The position numbers were made by a program, and so were the translations under genes. From the NCBI RefSeq assembly GCF_014205835.1, contig NZ_JACHCQ010000009.1:62001-126000 (forward strand): a DNA stretch of 64,000 bases. Direction: 5' to 3'. Of the stretch, positions 44,906 through 54,310 are shown piece after piece (the first letter of the stretch is position 1; each line of letters begins with the position of its first letter). The DNA is from Pedobacter sp. AK013. Its GTDB lineage: Bacteria > Bacteroidota > Bacteroidia > Sphingobacteriales > Sphingobacteriaceae. The notes beneath the pieces are model-generated. The model saw nothing but the letters and a program-made list of their open reading frames with translations, searched no databases and had not been told where the DNA came from.

Positions 44906-45562
44906 ATGACAACTAATTTTTTAACTTTCCAAAGATTTAATGATAGGGTAGCAGCTTTAACACTAGCTGAAACTTTTAGAGAAAACGGGATTGAGTGTGG
45001 ATTGGAAGATGTTTCTGAAAATTTCGATGTTTCGTTTGCCAATAATGAAATCAATAAAGATTTTAGAATAAAGTTAAAGCCTGAGGATTTTGAACGAGCT
45101 AACAGTTTGCTGCTACAACTGGCGGAAAAAGATCTGGCAGATGTTGATCCTGATTATTACATTTTTGGTTTCAGTGATGAAGAACTGAAGGAAATTATAG
45201 AAAGACAGGATGAATGGAGCAGTTTAGATTTTCTCCTAGCCCAAAAGATATTAAGGGAACGTGGTGTCGAAGTTAATATTGAGCAGATTCAAACACTCAA
45301 AGTAAAAAGAATTGAAAAATTATCTGAGCCAGAAAAAAACACGCAATTGCTAATTATAGCAGGCTATGCTCTGGCCATTATTGGTGGGCTTATCGCCATC
45401 ATAATCGGAGCTTATTTATGCACTCATAAAAAAACATTGCCAAATGGAGAACGGGTTTTTGGTTACGCCGCTTCAGATAGGGGGCATGGTGAAAGAATTT
45501 TGATTATCGGCATTCTTGCACTGATTCTTTCAGCTATATATCAATTCTCTAAATATGCTTAA
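44906..45562 (+). CDS. Signal-transducing (DUF2007-like) domain fused to two-helix membrane module
   Basis: 218 residues from the ATG at 44906; longer in-frame starts would overlap the acetyltransferase. The N-terminal part (about 1-70, with RVAALTLAETFRENGIECGL) resembles the small DUF2007 fold. An acidic helical region follows (90-140). The C-terminal two-helix module (about 145-218, with IIAGYALAIIGGLIAIIIGA and KKTLPNGERVFGYAASDRGH) is shared with the small protein at 44029-44292. Role unknown; a membrane sensor or adaptor is possible. Confidence 0.72.
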   Translation: MTTNFLTFQRFNDRVAALTLAETFRENGIECGLEDVSENFDVSFANNEINKDFRIKLKPEDFERANSLLLQLAEKDLADVDPDYYIFGFSDEELKEIIERQDEWSSLDFLLAQKILRERGVEVNIEQIQTLKVKRIEKLSEPEKNTQLLIIAGYALAIIGGLIAIIIGAYLCTHKKTLPNGERVFGYAASDRGHGERILIIGILALILSAIYQFSKYA

Positions 45563-45605
45563 GGCAAGTTGAATTAACTAATCTGCTAAGAAAATTAATG
45601 GTTTT

Positions 45606-45655
45606 TGTCGATGCAGATCTCTCCATTCTGTTGCACTTCAGTCGGGATGACGATA
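45606..45655. repeat. REP-like arm, then simple TTAACC repeats to 45745
   Basis: GATGCAGATCTCTCCATTCT, then GTTGCACTTCAGTCGGGATG and ACGATA, match the right half of the element at 58.8 kb. The following 90 bases are loose repeats of TTAACC, TTAAACAC and CTAAACCA. No gene. Confidence 0.5.
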
Positions 45656-45749
45656 ATATTGAGTTAACCAATAAGCAGTTTGCAAATCATCAGTTAACCG
45701 GTTTAAACACTTAACCAATTAACCCGTTTATCACTAAACCATTGAACCA

Positions 45750-47573
45750 CTAAACCCCATCTCCGCGTAAATTCCTGAATCTTTTTCTGGCTTCGGCACT
45801 GAACATGCTCCCTGGATAATCTGTAATCAGTTTCTGGAAATAAATTTTCGCTTGCGCAATGTCGTTCAGTTTCTTTTCGTACAAATCACCTAGTGTAAAT
45901 AGGGCATCATCTGTCCAAATCCCATCTTTAAAGTCTTCAGTTACTTTTTTTAAGATGTCTGCTGCTTTTTGGAAATCGTTGGCTTTGATAAGAATCCTTG
46001 CTTTGCTCATCATTATCGCATCGCTTAAGCTATTTTGAGGGAAAGCTATCGCAATACTATCCATTTTTTTAACTGCACGTTCAGGGAGGTTTCGGAATAA
46101 AAGCATTTCTGCATCCGCATACATTTTTAGTGCATTACTATCTGCAGGGGTTTGAATATTATCGTTAATCAATAAACTCAGGTTCAGGGCATCATTCGCA
46201 ATGAGCTGCGAAGTTGCAGACTTTAAAACCAAGCATTGGGCGTTGCTGTATTCGAAATTACCCTGATAAAAAGAAAGTTTAGCACTTCTAAAACGGGCCT
46301 CATTTCCTACGGGTTGCCCTTCAAACTGTTTGCTTACCTGCTCGTATACTAAAAAAGCTTCCCAGGGTTGGTTGGTTAAAATATAAATGTCGCCTAAATC
46401 GAGTTTTAGCTGGCCCAAGTCCTGATCGTTAATACCTGGCATTTTTATGGCTTCTTCTAGCTCTTTTTCTGCACTACCGGGTTGATTTAAATAATAAGCC
46501 TGCAGGTTTGCCAGTTTTTTTATGGCGAAAAGCGTGTTCCTGTTCTTGCCGTTTTCGTCTAATAATGCCTGGTAATCTTTCGCCAGCAGATCAAGGTCGG
46601 CAACTGTATATTTCCCGTTGGTACGTAGGTTATACTTGGTATTCAGCATTTCTATTTTTGAAGGAAGATAATACTGGCTATCCTTTCCTTTGGTTAATAG
46701 ATAATCGTAGGCTTTAATAGCTGTTTCGTAAGCACCATTATCAATAAAGGTATAAATGGCATTAAACAAGGTGCCGCCATCAGCTTTGGTACGTTTATCG
46801 TATGCGATAAGCTGGCGCAGAGCCATATCAAATTCCTGTTGTTGAATATAGTTCCAGGTCAGTAACTGAATATAGATTTCGGCATCAGGCTCTTTCTGTA
46901 CTTTTCTTAAAATGGCCGCCTGAAAGGTTTGATAATCATTTTTGTCTTCAAAAATAGAAGACAGTACAGCTTCAGCCTGTGGTAAAAGTTGTGGCATTGT
47001 TCCAAGCGCATCAAGATACTCTTGCATGAGCATGGGCTTATCCTTTTTAAACCGATAGATATTTAACAATTCAAAGGTAAACATTTGATCGTTGCCCAAT
47101 AGTTTTCTACCCTGTTTAAAGGTTTGTACCGCAAAATCATAATTTTCGAACCGATAAAAGCTATTGGCTAAATTTCGGATCTTAAACTCATCCTTAGGAA
47201 GTTTGCTAATCACATCACTGAAAATTTTATTTGAACTTTGCGTATCGCCTTTCTCCTGATACAGCTTACCCAACGCTATTGGATAAACATCGTTCTGCTG
47301 ATTTTTTTTGATTTCCCTTTTAACCACTTTTTCTGCAACATCATAGCGTTTCAATTTTAACAATGTGTTAAAATAAATATCAAAATAGGCTTCGTTATTG
47401 GGGATAGCATAGAGTTTTTCCAGTAACACAACTGCCTTTTCATAATCTCCATCCTGGTAATACTGAATAGCCAGACTACTTTCATCAGGTGCAATCTGCT
47501 GATTGGGACGAAAGATTTGTGCATTGGCCCCAAGAGATAGAAATAAAAAAATGATGAAAAAAAAGCGGTTCAT
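45750..47573 (-). CDS. Secreted TPR protein
   Basis: A 607-residue exported protein with a signal peptide ending LGANA (residues 1-18). TPR units are recognisable along most of the chain: AIQYYQDGDYEKAVVLLEKL (about 35-54), LGKLYQEKGDTQSSNKIFSD, and a C-terminal ILIKANDFQKAADILKKVTE, then FTLGDLYEKKLNDIAQAKIY. A scaffold role in the periplasm or outer membrane is likely; the partners are unknown. It is transcribed away from the S9-like gene. Confidence 0.85.
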   Translation of the reverse strand: MNRFFFIIFLFLSLGANAQIFRPNQQIAPDESSLAIQYYQDGDYEKAVVLLEKLYAIPNNEAYFDIYFNTLLKLKRYDVAEKVVKREIKKNQQNDVYPIALGKLYQEKGDTQSSNKIFSDVISKLPKDEFKIRNLANSFYRFENYDFAVQTFKQGRKLLGNDQMFTFELLNIYRFKKDKPMLMQEYLDALGTMPQLLPQAEAVLSSIFEDKNDYQTFQAAILRKVQKEPDAEIYIQLLTWNYIQQQEFDMALRQLIAYDKRTKADGGTLFNAIYTFIDNGAYETAIKAYDYLLTKGKDSQYYLPSKIEMLNTKYNLRTNGKYTVADLDLLAKDYQALLDENGKNRNTLFAIKKLANLQAYYLNQPGSAEKELEEAIKMPGINDQDLGQLKLDLGDIYILTNQPWEAFLVYEQVSKQFEGQPVGNEARFRSAKLSFYQGNFEYSNAQCLVLKSATSQLIANDALNLSLLINDNIQTPADSNALKMYADAEMLLFRNLPERAVKKMDSIAIAFPQNSLSDAIMMSKARILIKANDFQKAADILKKVTEDFKDGIWTDDALFTLGDLYEKKLNDIAQAKIYFQKLITDYPGSMFSAEARKRFRNLRGDGV

Positions 47574-47801
47574 AAACCCTAAATTATAAGTTTTAAATGT
47601 AACATTTTAATACATCTTTAGCTAAACTGCCAATTGATATTAAACGTATTTTAAATGTTACCTGTATTTTATTTTGTAGGTATTTTATAAATACTAAATT
47701 GACCCACGACTTATTATTGATTGCATAAGTAACATTGTTGGTGTAAATCACGGTTAAGTTGTTGTGATACTTATTTTTGTCATCCTGTAAAGGATTTATT
47801 T

Positions 47802-49685
47802 ATGCTAAAAAGGATTTTTCTATTGTTAATGGTTGCATTGATTTGGGCTTGTAAAGGCACTAACAATGATACTATTCCTGTAGACGATTTTTTTAAAACA
47901 CAGGATAAAGCCTACTATCGCATTTCTCCAGACGGGAAAAGTCTTTCTTATCTAAAGCTTCATGATAAAAAACTTGATCTTTTTGCTGAAGATCTTACTA
48001 CTGGAAATAGCATTCAGTTAACCCATTTGAATGGGAAGAATATCAGTTTCCATTTCTGGACCAGCAATAATGAGCTGATTTATTATACTGAAGACGAATC
48101 TAAAGAGCGTAAGTCGGATATTTTCGTCATCAATAAAGATGGAAGCAAGCAGGTTCAGCTGAGTGCCAACGAGAAAAGCAGGCTAAGGGTAATAGAAGAT
48201 CAGTTAATTGATGACAAATACATTATTGTTGCATCTAACAAACGCGATTCGACAGTTTTCGATGTTTATCGTTTAAATGTCCGGAATGGTAAGATGGATA
48301 TCGCGGCCAAAAACCCTGGTAATATTACCGAATGGATGACAGATAACAGAGGGGTATTAAAAATTGCTGTAGCAAGCGATGGAGTGAACGAAACATTAAT
48401 GTATCGCGAAAACGAAAACCAGGCCTTTGCCCCTGTAATTACCAATAATTTCGAAACCACTTTACAGCCCATTGCTTTCTCAGAAAACCAGCCTAATATA
48501 CTTTATGCCATTTCTAATGTAAATAGGGATAAGAATGCGTTAGTGGCACTCGATTTAAAAACCGGTAAAGAAAAGCAGGTGCTTTTTGCAAATGATACCT
48601 TAAATGTAGTAGATGCAAAATATTCGCGCCTACAAAAGAAAATGCTTTTTGTAACCTGCGAAACCTGGAAAAAGGAAAAATATTACCTTGATGATAGTAC
48701 CAGGATTACCTATTCGAAAATAGACCGGCTTTTGCCAGGTACCGAATGGAAAATTATGGATAAAGACAAAATGGATAAGGTTTTTGTGGTAAGAACCTTT
48801 ACCGATAAAAATCCGGGTTCTTATTATCTCTATACCGTTGGTGAGAATAAACTTAAAAAACTAACTGATATTAGCCCATCCATTAAACAGGGCGATATGA
48901 GTGCCATGAAACCAATCTGTTTTAAAAGTGCCGATAATTTAACCATTAACGGTTATTTAACTTTACCAAAAAATAAAAAGGCTGTTAATTTACCGGTAGT
49001 AGTTTTGCCGCATAATGGCCCAACGGGGAGAAATAGTTGGGGCTATAATGCCGAAGTACAGTTTTTGGCTAACCGTGGTTATGCTGTTTTGCAGGTTAAC
49101 TATCGTGGATCTACAGGTTATGGAAAATCTTTTTATGCTGCTGGTTTTAAGCAGTGGAGCGATAAAATCCAGGAAGATGTTAATGATGGAGTAAGATGGT
49201 TAATTGCCAAAAAAATTGCCAATCCTAAAAAAATTGCTATTTATGGCAATGGTTTTGGAGGTTATATTGCATTAAATTGTTTGTATAAAAATCCCGATCT
49301 TTATAAATGTGGCGGATCAAATTCAGGTGTAATCAATTTATTCAGTTACCTGAAAACCATTCCCCCGTTTTTAAAAGCGAATCTGCAGATGTATTATGAA
49401 ATTGTTGGCAACCCGGTAACTGATACCGATTATATGCGGTTTGCATCGCCTGTTTTCCATGCTGATCGGTTTAAATCGCCTGTTTTTATTGCACAAAACC
49501 CTAAAGATCCACGTGTTAATGTAGCAGAGGGCGTTCAGTTTATTAAGGAACTGAAAAAACGGAATGTTCAGGTTACCTATATCGAAAAAGAAGAAGGACC
49601 AAACCCAATAGTACGCCAACAGAGCAGAACGGCATTATACAAAGCTTTAGAAGAATTTTTACAGGAAAATCTAGGTAAGAAATAG
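47802..49685 (+). CDS. S9/prolyl-oligopeptidase homologue lacking the catalytic Ser and His
   Basis: A 627-residue lipoprotein (MLKRIFLLLMVALIWACKG, lipid on Cys17) with a beta-propeller (about 35-360) and an S9 alpha/beta-hydrolase domain (about 380-625). The nucleophile elbow, normally YGGSFGGY, reads YGNGFGGY (481-488), so the Ser position is Gly484. The Asp loop QNPKDPRV is intact (Asp569). The His loop, normally DEGH, reads EEGP (Pro600). It is therefore probably not a peptidase but may bind peptides. It ends three bases before the histidine kinase gene, suggesting a sensing role. Confidence 0.9.
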   Translation: MLKRIFLLLMVALIWACKGTNNDTIPVDDFFKTQDKAYYRISPDGKSLSYLKLHDKKLDLFAEDLTTGNSIQLTHLNGKNISFHFWTSNNELIYYTEDESKERKSDIFVINKDGSKQVQLSANEKSRLRVIEDQLIDDKYIIVASNKRDSTVFDVYRLNVRNGKMDIAAKNPGNITEWMTDNRGVLKIAVASDGVNETLMYRENENQAFAPVITNNFETTLQPIAFSENQPNILYAISNVNRDKNALVALDLKTGKEKQVLFANDTLNVVDAKYSRLQKKMLFVTCETWKKEKYYLDDSTRITYSKIDRLLPGTEWKIMDKDKMDKVFVVRTFTDKNPGSYYLYTVGENKLKKLTDISPSIKQGDMSAMKPICFKSADNLTINGYLTLPKNKKAVNLPVVVLPHNGPTGRNSWGYNAEVQFLANRGYAVLQVNYRGSTGYGKSFYAAGFKQWSDKIQEDVNDGVRWLIAKKIANPKKIAIYGNGFGGYIALNCLYKNPDLYKCGGSNSGVINLFSYLKTIPPFLKANLQMYYEIVGNPVTDTDYMRFASPVFHADRFKSPVFIAQNPKDPRVNVAEGVQFIKELKKRNVQVTYIEKEEGPNPIVRQQSRTALYKALEEFLQENLGKK

Positions 49686-49688
49686 GGT

Positions 49689-51362
49689 ATGGCCTTAGAT
49701 AAAAAAAGTGGTTATCGTAAAAATTTCTCGCTCGGCGTAACCTTCATTGTACTCATTTCCATTCTTTTTATCCTATCGCTTTTTTTAGCATTTAACTATA
49801 GCAAAAAATCGATCGAGAACGATTTTGTCTCCGAGAAAGTAAATGTACTTGAGCAAAGTATTAAACCCTATAACGATTTCTTTCAGAATAAAATGCCTGA
49901 GATTTCTTATTATAGTGGCTTTTTAGACTCTTCTACAGCAGCGAAGTTTGTTGATACCGTGATGTTAAAATATCCTTTTATCTCGAAGGTTACTTTTTAC
50001 GATACAGAGGTGAAGAATGTGCCTGTTAAAGATGGGATTAATGCAAATCATCTGGGTATTGGCCCAAAATCTATTTTCCAGTTTGGTAAAGGGGTAAAAC
50101 CCGATTCGGTAAAGCTGTATTCAGAAGATGATACGAGATCTTTTAATGTGGGAAGTGATTTTAATGCAATCGCCATTAAACTTGCCACTTTTGTTGAAGA
50201 TCTCGATACCGCATCAGTACCTACACAAGAAGAACTGTTCACCAACTTTTCTATCGTTAATTCGAACGAAAATAAAATCACTTATTTAAATATTCCCCGC
50301 CGGGAAGATTTAAGGACCTATAAAGATATGATCAGGCGGAAGTTAAATCCGGCACCTGTTTATCAGCAGGATGTACTGGTTTTTAATCTCGACGCGCATA
50401 AAATCAAGATCATCAATACCAGGCCATTGCTATACCAAACGATCAGGATTGAACCGCTAACTTATGATCCGATTGATACTTCTGATGAGAGTATTAATAC
50501 CGAAATTGCCCTGCCAGGCGCATTTTCTGATTTTAAGCTATACCTCATTTCATCAAAATCTTACATCAAGAAAGAAATTTTTATTTACTTCATGCCAATT
50601 GCCCTGGTGTTATTGCTGGTATATGGGGTACTTTTATTGGTTGCTTTTTTGATTTACCGTAACCTGAACATCAACCGTAAAATGTTTAAGCTGCAGTACG
50701 ATTTTGTGAATAACCTTACGCATGAGTTTAAAACGCCCGTTAGTGTAATTAAGATTGCAGGAAATAATATTAAAAGTGCTACCACATTAAGCCAAAGGGA
50801 ACAGCAGCTTTATGGCAAGATACTGGATGAAGAAGCCGATAAGTTGAATGGTTTAATGAACAAATTACTGGCTTTTACGCAGATCGAAAATAAGGCGATT
50901 AAACTGAACCAAGAAGAAGTTAATATTGTAGATTTTATTGAAAGTACAATCGAATCGCATACATTAAAACACCCCGATTTTAAGATTACCTATGAAGTGG
51001 TGGGCTTTAAAACGTTTATTACCGATCCGGTATTATTGGGTAGTTTATTCGATAATCTGGCAGAGAATGCCTACAAATACTCGAAACCGGAACAGAAGAA
51101 GTTGCACATTAGCGCAAAGCTGATTAAAGGGGTATTGGTTTTCCGGTTTGCCGATAAAGGGATAGGTATCGCATCGTCAGAATTAAACAATATATTTAAG
51201 AAGTTTTTCAGGATACAGAATGAATATAACCAAATGGGCAGTGTAGGCCTGGGTTTGGCATTCTGCAAAGAACTGGTTAACTTTATGGAGGGAGAAATCT
51301 CTGTAAAAAGCAAAGTAGGGAGCGGTACTGAATTTAAAATTGTACTGCCATATAATAGTTAA
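49689..51362 (+). CDS. Membrane sensor histidine kinase
   Basis: A 557-residue two-component kinase. TM1 (about 15-36) and TM2 (about 298-325) bracket a 260-residue periplasmic sensor domain without a recognisable family. HisKA has phosphorylated His345 in LTHEFKTPVSVIKIAGNN. The ATPase domain shows DNLAENAYKYS (N box), FADKGIGI (G1) and SVGLGLAFCKEL (G2). It is encoded three bases after the inactive S9 homologue and about 100 bases before its response regulator, so the three form one unit. Confidence 0.93.
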   Translation: MALDKKSGYRKNFSLGVTFIVLISILFILSLFLAFNYSKKSIENDFVSEKVNVLEQSIKPYNDFFQNKMPEISYYSGFLDSSTAAKFVDTVMLKYPFISKVTFYDTEVKNVPVKDGINANHLGIGPKSIFQFGKGVKPDSVKLYSEDDTRSFNVGSDFNAIAIKLATFVEDLDTASVPTQEELFTNFSIVNSNENKITYLNIPRREDLRTYKDMIRRKLNPAPVYQQDVLVFNLDAHKIKIINTRPLLYQTIRIEPLTYDPIDTSDESINTEIALPGAFSDFKLYLISSKSYIKKEIFIYFMPIALVLLLVYGVLLLVAFLIYRNLNINRKMFKLQYDFVNNLTHEFKTPVSVIKIAGNNIKSATTLSQREQQLYGKILDEEADKLNGLMNKLLAFTQIENKAIKLNQEEVNIVDFIESTIESHTLKHPDFKITYEVVGFKTFITDPVLLGSLFDNLAENAYKYSKPEQKKLHISAKLIKGVLVFRFADKGIGIASSELNNIFKKFFRIQNEYNQMGSVGLGLAFCKELVNFMEGEISVKSKVGSGTEFKIVLPYNS

Positions 51363-51459
51363 TTTTTAGAGGTTGAAAAGTTAAAGGTTGGAAGGTTGTA
51401 AAGTTAATTAACCTTCAAATATTGCAACGTTTCAACATTACAATGTAACACACACATAA

Positions 51460-52149
51460 ATGTCTAAAGAAGTAAAAATATTAATTGTAGAAGATGATGA
51501 AAATCTTCGCTTTCTTGTGGCCCACCGTTTAAAGGCTGAAGGTTATACTGTGCTCGAAGCAAATGATGGCGAAGCTGGTGAAAGAATGATTTTAGCCGAT
51601 CAGCCTGATATTGTTTTATTGGATTGGATGATGCCTGGTAAACAGGGCGCAGAAGTTTGCGAGAATGTGCGCAAGCAGGGTTTCGAAAACCTGATCATTA
51701 TGATGACGGCCAAAGCACAGGATGTGGATAAAATTGATGCCTACAACTTTGGCGCATCTGATTATATCACCAAACCATTTAATATGGATGTTTTGGTTGC
51801 GATGCTGGAGAGTAAGGTGAAGTTTATTGTGAATAAAGATACTGCCGAAATTCATCGTTTTGGCAATATGGAACATCATCCAAACATCCATACATTATTC
51901 AGAGATGGAAAGAAAATCGAATTAACGATATTGGAAAACCGTATCCTCCTTTATTTCTTACGTAATCCTGGTAAGGTAATCAACCGCGATGAACTGATGT
52001 TGGTCGTGTGGGGTTATAACTCTGATGTAAATACACGTACGCTTGATATGCACATTGTACGCTTACGTAAGAAGATAGAATTAAATCCGGATAATCCGCA
52101 GTTGTTACAAACCGTGAGGGGCGTAGGTTACCGCTTTAACGCGGGATAA
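51460..52149 (+). CDS. OmpR/PhoB-family response regulator
   Basis: A 229-residue regulator. The receiver domain has acidic pocket EDD (11-13), phosphoacceptor Asp55 in LLDWMMPG, and Lys in SDYITKPFN. The C-terminal winged helix (about 130-229) has RNPGKVINRDELMLVVWG and VRLRKKIELNPDNPQLLQTV. It is the cognate partner of the kinase just upstream. The spacer (51363-51459) has imperfect AAGGTTGAAAGTT-type repeats. Confidence 0.94.
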   Translation: MSKEVKILIVEDDENLRFLVAHRLKAEGYTVLEANDGEAGERMILADQPDIVLLDWMMPGKQGAEVCENVRKQGFENLIIMMTAKAQDVDKIDAYNFGASDYITKPFNMDVLVAMLESKVKFIVNKDTAEIHRFGNMEHHPNIHTLFRDGKKIELTILENRILLYFLRNPGKVINRDELMLVVWGYNSDVNTRTLDMHIVRLRKKIELNPDNPQLLQTVRGVGYRFNAG

Positions 52150-52239
52150 GATAATGATTGAATTCTTGAGTTTTGAATGAGAGAATGTTTAAGCGTAATG
52201 CCCATTCTTTCATTCAATCATTCTCTCATTTAAAATTAT

Positions 52240-53502
52240 CTAAGCTCTCTTCAAAGTAAAAATAGTTATCTCCGGTAAAATGCCAACCCTGCCAGGATAA
52301 CCTAAAAAGCCATAGCCCACATTAACGTAAAGCTGTTGTTTTTGCTCTTGATACAAACCTGCCCATTCTTTATAAATGTATTGCACCGGACTCCATTGGG
52401 CTGCTTTAAAACGGACGCCAAACTGCATTCCGTGCGTATGCCCACTAAACATGGCATCTATTTGCGGGTATTTTTTCAAAACCTCTCCGCGCCAGTGCGA
52501 AGGATCGTGACTAAGCAAAAGTTTAACTGGTAAATCATCCGTGTTTTGAACGGCCAGTTCCATTTTTCCATATTTAGGAAAGCGGCCCATACCCCAGTTT
52601 TCAATTCCTAAAATCCCGATTTCTTCTCCGTCTACTTTTAATCTCCGGTTTTCGTTCATGAGTAAGTCGTAACCCATTACCTTATGTACATCAACCATAT
52701 CTTTCAGGTTTTTTACCTTGGCAGGAGATGATTCCTTTCCAAAATAATAATCACCATAATCGTGGTTGCCTAATGATGAATACACACCGAGTGGTGCTTT
52801 TACTTTTGAAAATATATCCTGGTAATCTCTTACTTCATTAGTAAGGTTGTTTACTAAATCGCCTGTAAAAAAAATAAAATCAGGCTTTTCACCCAATAAC
52901 ATTTCTACACCGCCTTTTACAGCCGTTTTGTTATAAAAGCTACCAGAGTGGATGTCAGAAATCTGACCCATGGTAATACCGTCAAAAGCCTTGGGTAGGT
53001 TAGGGAGGATTAAATTTACCCGTCTCACCTGGTAATCGTATGCGCCAGAAATAATACCCCAACTTAGGGAAGTTAATGGCACAGCTGCTGCCACCAATCC
53101 GGCTTTAACCAGAAACTCAGAGCGCGAAATGGAATCTGCAGTTGTAGATTGTGCTGTTTGTGGTACGGTTGAAATTTCAGCTGTTTTATTTTTCCTGAAA
53201 ATTTTAATAAACAACCTGCGTAAATCATCAAGTAACAAAAAAGGCAACATGGCCAATTTACAAGCTACGGTTAAAAAGAAGGCCACTAAGATAATAGCCC
53301 TCAGCGTAAGGAAAAGATTGAGGTAAATGCCACAAAAAACACCGATGATCAGTAATGTGCTATAGGTCCAATAGGCAATAGCAAATGCCTTTCTCGTATT
53401 TGGTTTCCATTTTTTAAAAACAGCAATAATGGCCTTAAAGCAGTAAATATCAAATGCGATAATGAAAATGCAGGCAGCAATAATGAAAGGTAATCTTCCC
53501 AT
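52240..53502 (-). CDS. Membrane-anchored metallophosphoesterase (YkuE/YaeI-like)
   Basis: A 420-residue protein with three or four hydrophobic segments in its first 155 residues and a calcineurin-like phosphoesterase domain from about 175. Metal-site motifs are GQISDIHSG, FTGDLVNN, SLGNHDYGDY and the closing SGHTHGMQFG. YaeI/YkuE-type enzymes act on phospholipid or nucleotide phosphates at the membrane. Convergent to the response regulator. Confidence 0.9.
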   Translation of the reverse strand: MGRLPFIIAACIFIIAFDIYCFKAIIAVFKKWKPNTRKAFAIAYWTYSTLLIIGVFCGIYLNLFLTLRAIILVAFFLTVACKLAMLPFLLLDDLRRLFIKIFRKNKTAEISTVPQTAQSTTADSISRSEFLVKAGLVAAAVPLTSLSWGIISGAYDYQVRRVNLILPNLPKAFDGITMGQISDIHSGSFYNKTAVKGGVEMLLGEKPDFIFFTGDLVNNLTNEVRDYQDIFSKVKAPLGVYSSLGNHDYGDYYFGKESSPAKVKNLKDMVDVHKVMGYDLLMNENRRLKVDGEEIGILGIENWGMGRFPKYGKMELAVQNTDDLPVKLLLSHDPSHWRGEVLKKYPQIDAMFSGHTHGMQFGVRFKAAQWSPVQYIYKEWAGLYQEQKQQLYVNVGYGFLGYPGRVGILPEITIFTLKRA

Positions 53503-53557
53503 ATGATCGGGTTATTCGATTTAAGTATAAAAACAAGGCAGATTTAATCTGACTAAA

Positions 53558-54304
53558 TTAAGTATTTGAAGTAAATATATTATCTAATATTCGCTGAGGA
53601 TGATCTAAAAAGGATTTATATACCCGATAAACTTCCGATTCCTCGTATTTAACCTTAGCTATTTTATTTTCAGCCATTTCATATATCCAAGCATTGGGGT
53701 AGGACAATAAGATCGGAGAGTGTGTTGCGATGATAAATTGCGCATTTTTGCCGACCAAATTATTGATTTTAGATAACATGGCGATTTGTTTGGTAGCAGA
53801 AAGTGCTGATTCTGGCTCATCCAGTATATAAACACCATGGCCGCTAAAACGGTTCATAAATACCGACCAAAAGGATTCTCCGTGCGATTGTTCGTGTAAG
53901 GAAATACCGCCATAAGAATCTATAATTTTTGGTCCACCAGGTTCCTCATCTAGCTTATCAATCTCGCTTGCAACATTGTAGAAACTTTCTCCCCTTAAAA
54001 AATAACCGTCTTTAATTTGTTTAAACCCTTTAGTTATACTGAGGTAGTTGTGCAAAGCAGAATGTGTTGCCGTACTTTTAAAGTTGAAATTCTTGCCCCC
54101 ACCTTCTGCATTAAAACCAAGATAAACTGCGATAGCTTCAATGAGGGTCGACTTTCCAATGCCGTTTTCGCCAGTAAAAAAAGTAACATTAGGATGGAAG
54201 TCTAACTTTTCAAAAGATTTTAAGCATGGGATATTAAACGGATATCCATTAGGAAGGTGCTCTTGTTTTAACCTTAATGATAAAAGATATCCGTTAAATT
54301 CCAT
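53558..54304 (-). CDS. AAA ATPase, SMC/OLD-like, small
   Basis: A 248-residue ATP-binding protein. Walker A is FFTGENGIGKSTLIEAIAVY (about 41-60), the signature-like region is SLHEQSHGESFWSVF, Walker B is VYILDEPESALSATK (about 158-172), and the H-loop is IIATHSPILLSYPNA. This layout, with no coiled-coil arm, matches the AAA_21/OLD-like ATPases. It starts six bases after the stop of the MoxR-like gene, so they are coupled. Substrate unknown. Confidence 0.85.
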   Translation of the reverse strand: MEFNGYLLSLRLKQEHLPNGYPFNIPCLKSFEKLDFHPNVTFFTGENGIGKSTLIEAIAVYLGFNAEGGGKNFNFKSTATHSALHNYLSITKGFKQIKDGYFLRGESFYNVASEIDKLDEEPGGPKIIDSYGGISLHEQSHGESFWSVFMNRFSGHGVYILDEPESALSATKQIAMLSKINNLVGKNAQFIIATHSPILLSYPNAWIYEMAENKIAKVKYEESEVYRVYKSFLDHPQRILDNIFTSNT

Positions 54305-54310
54305 TAATTC

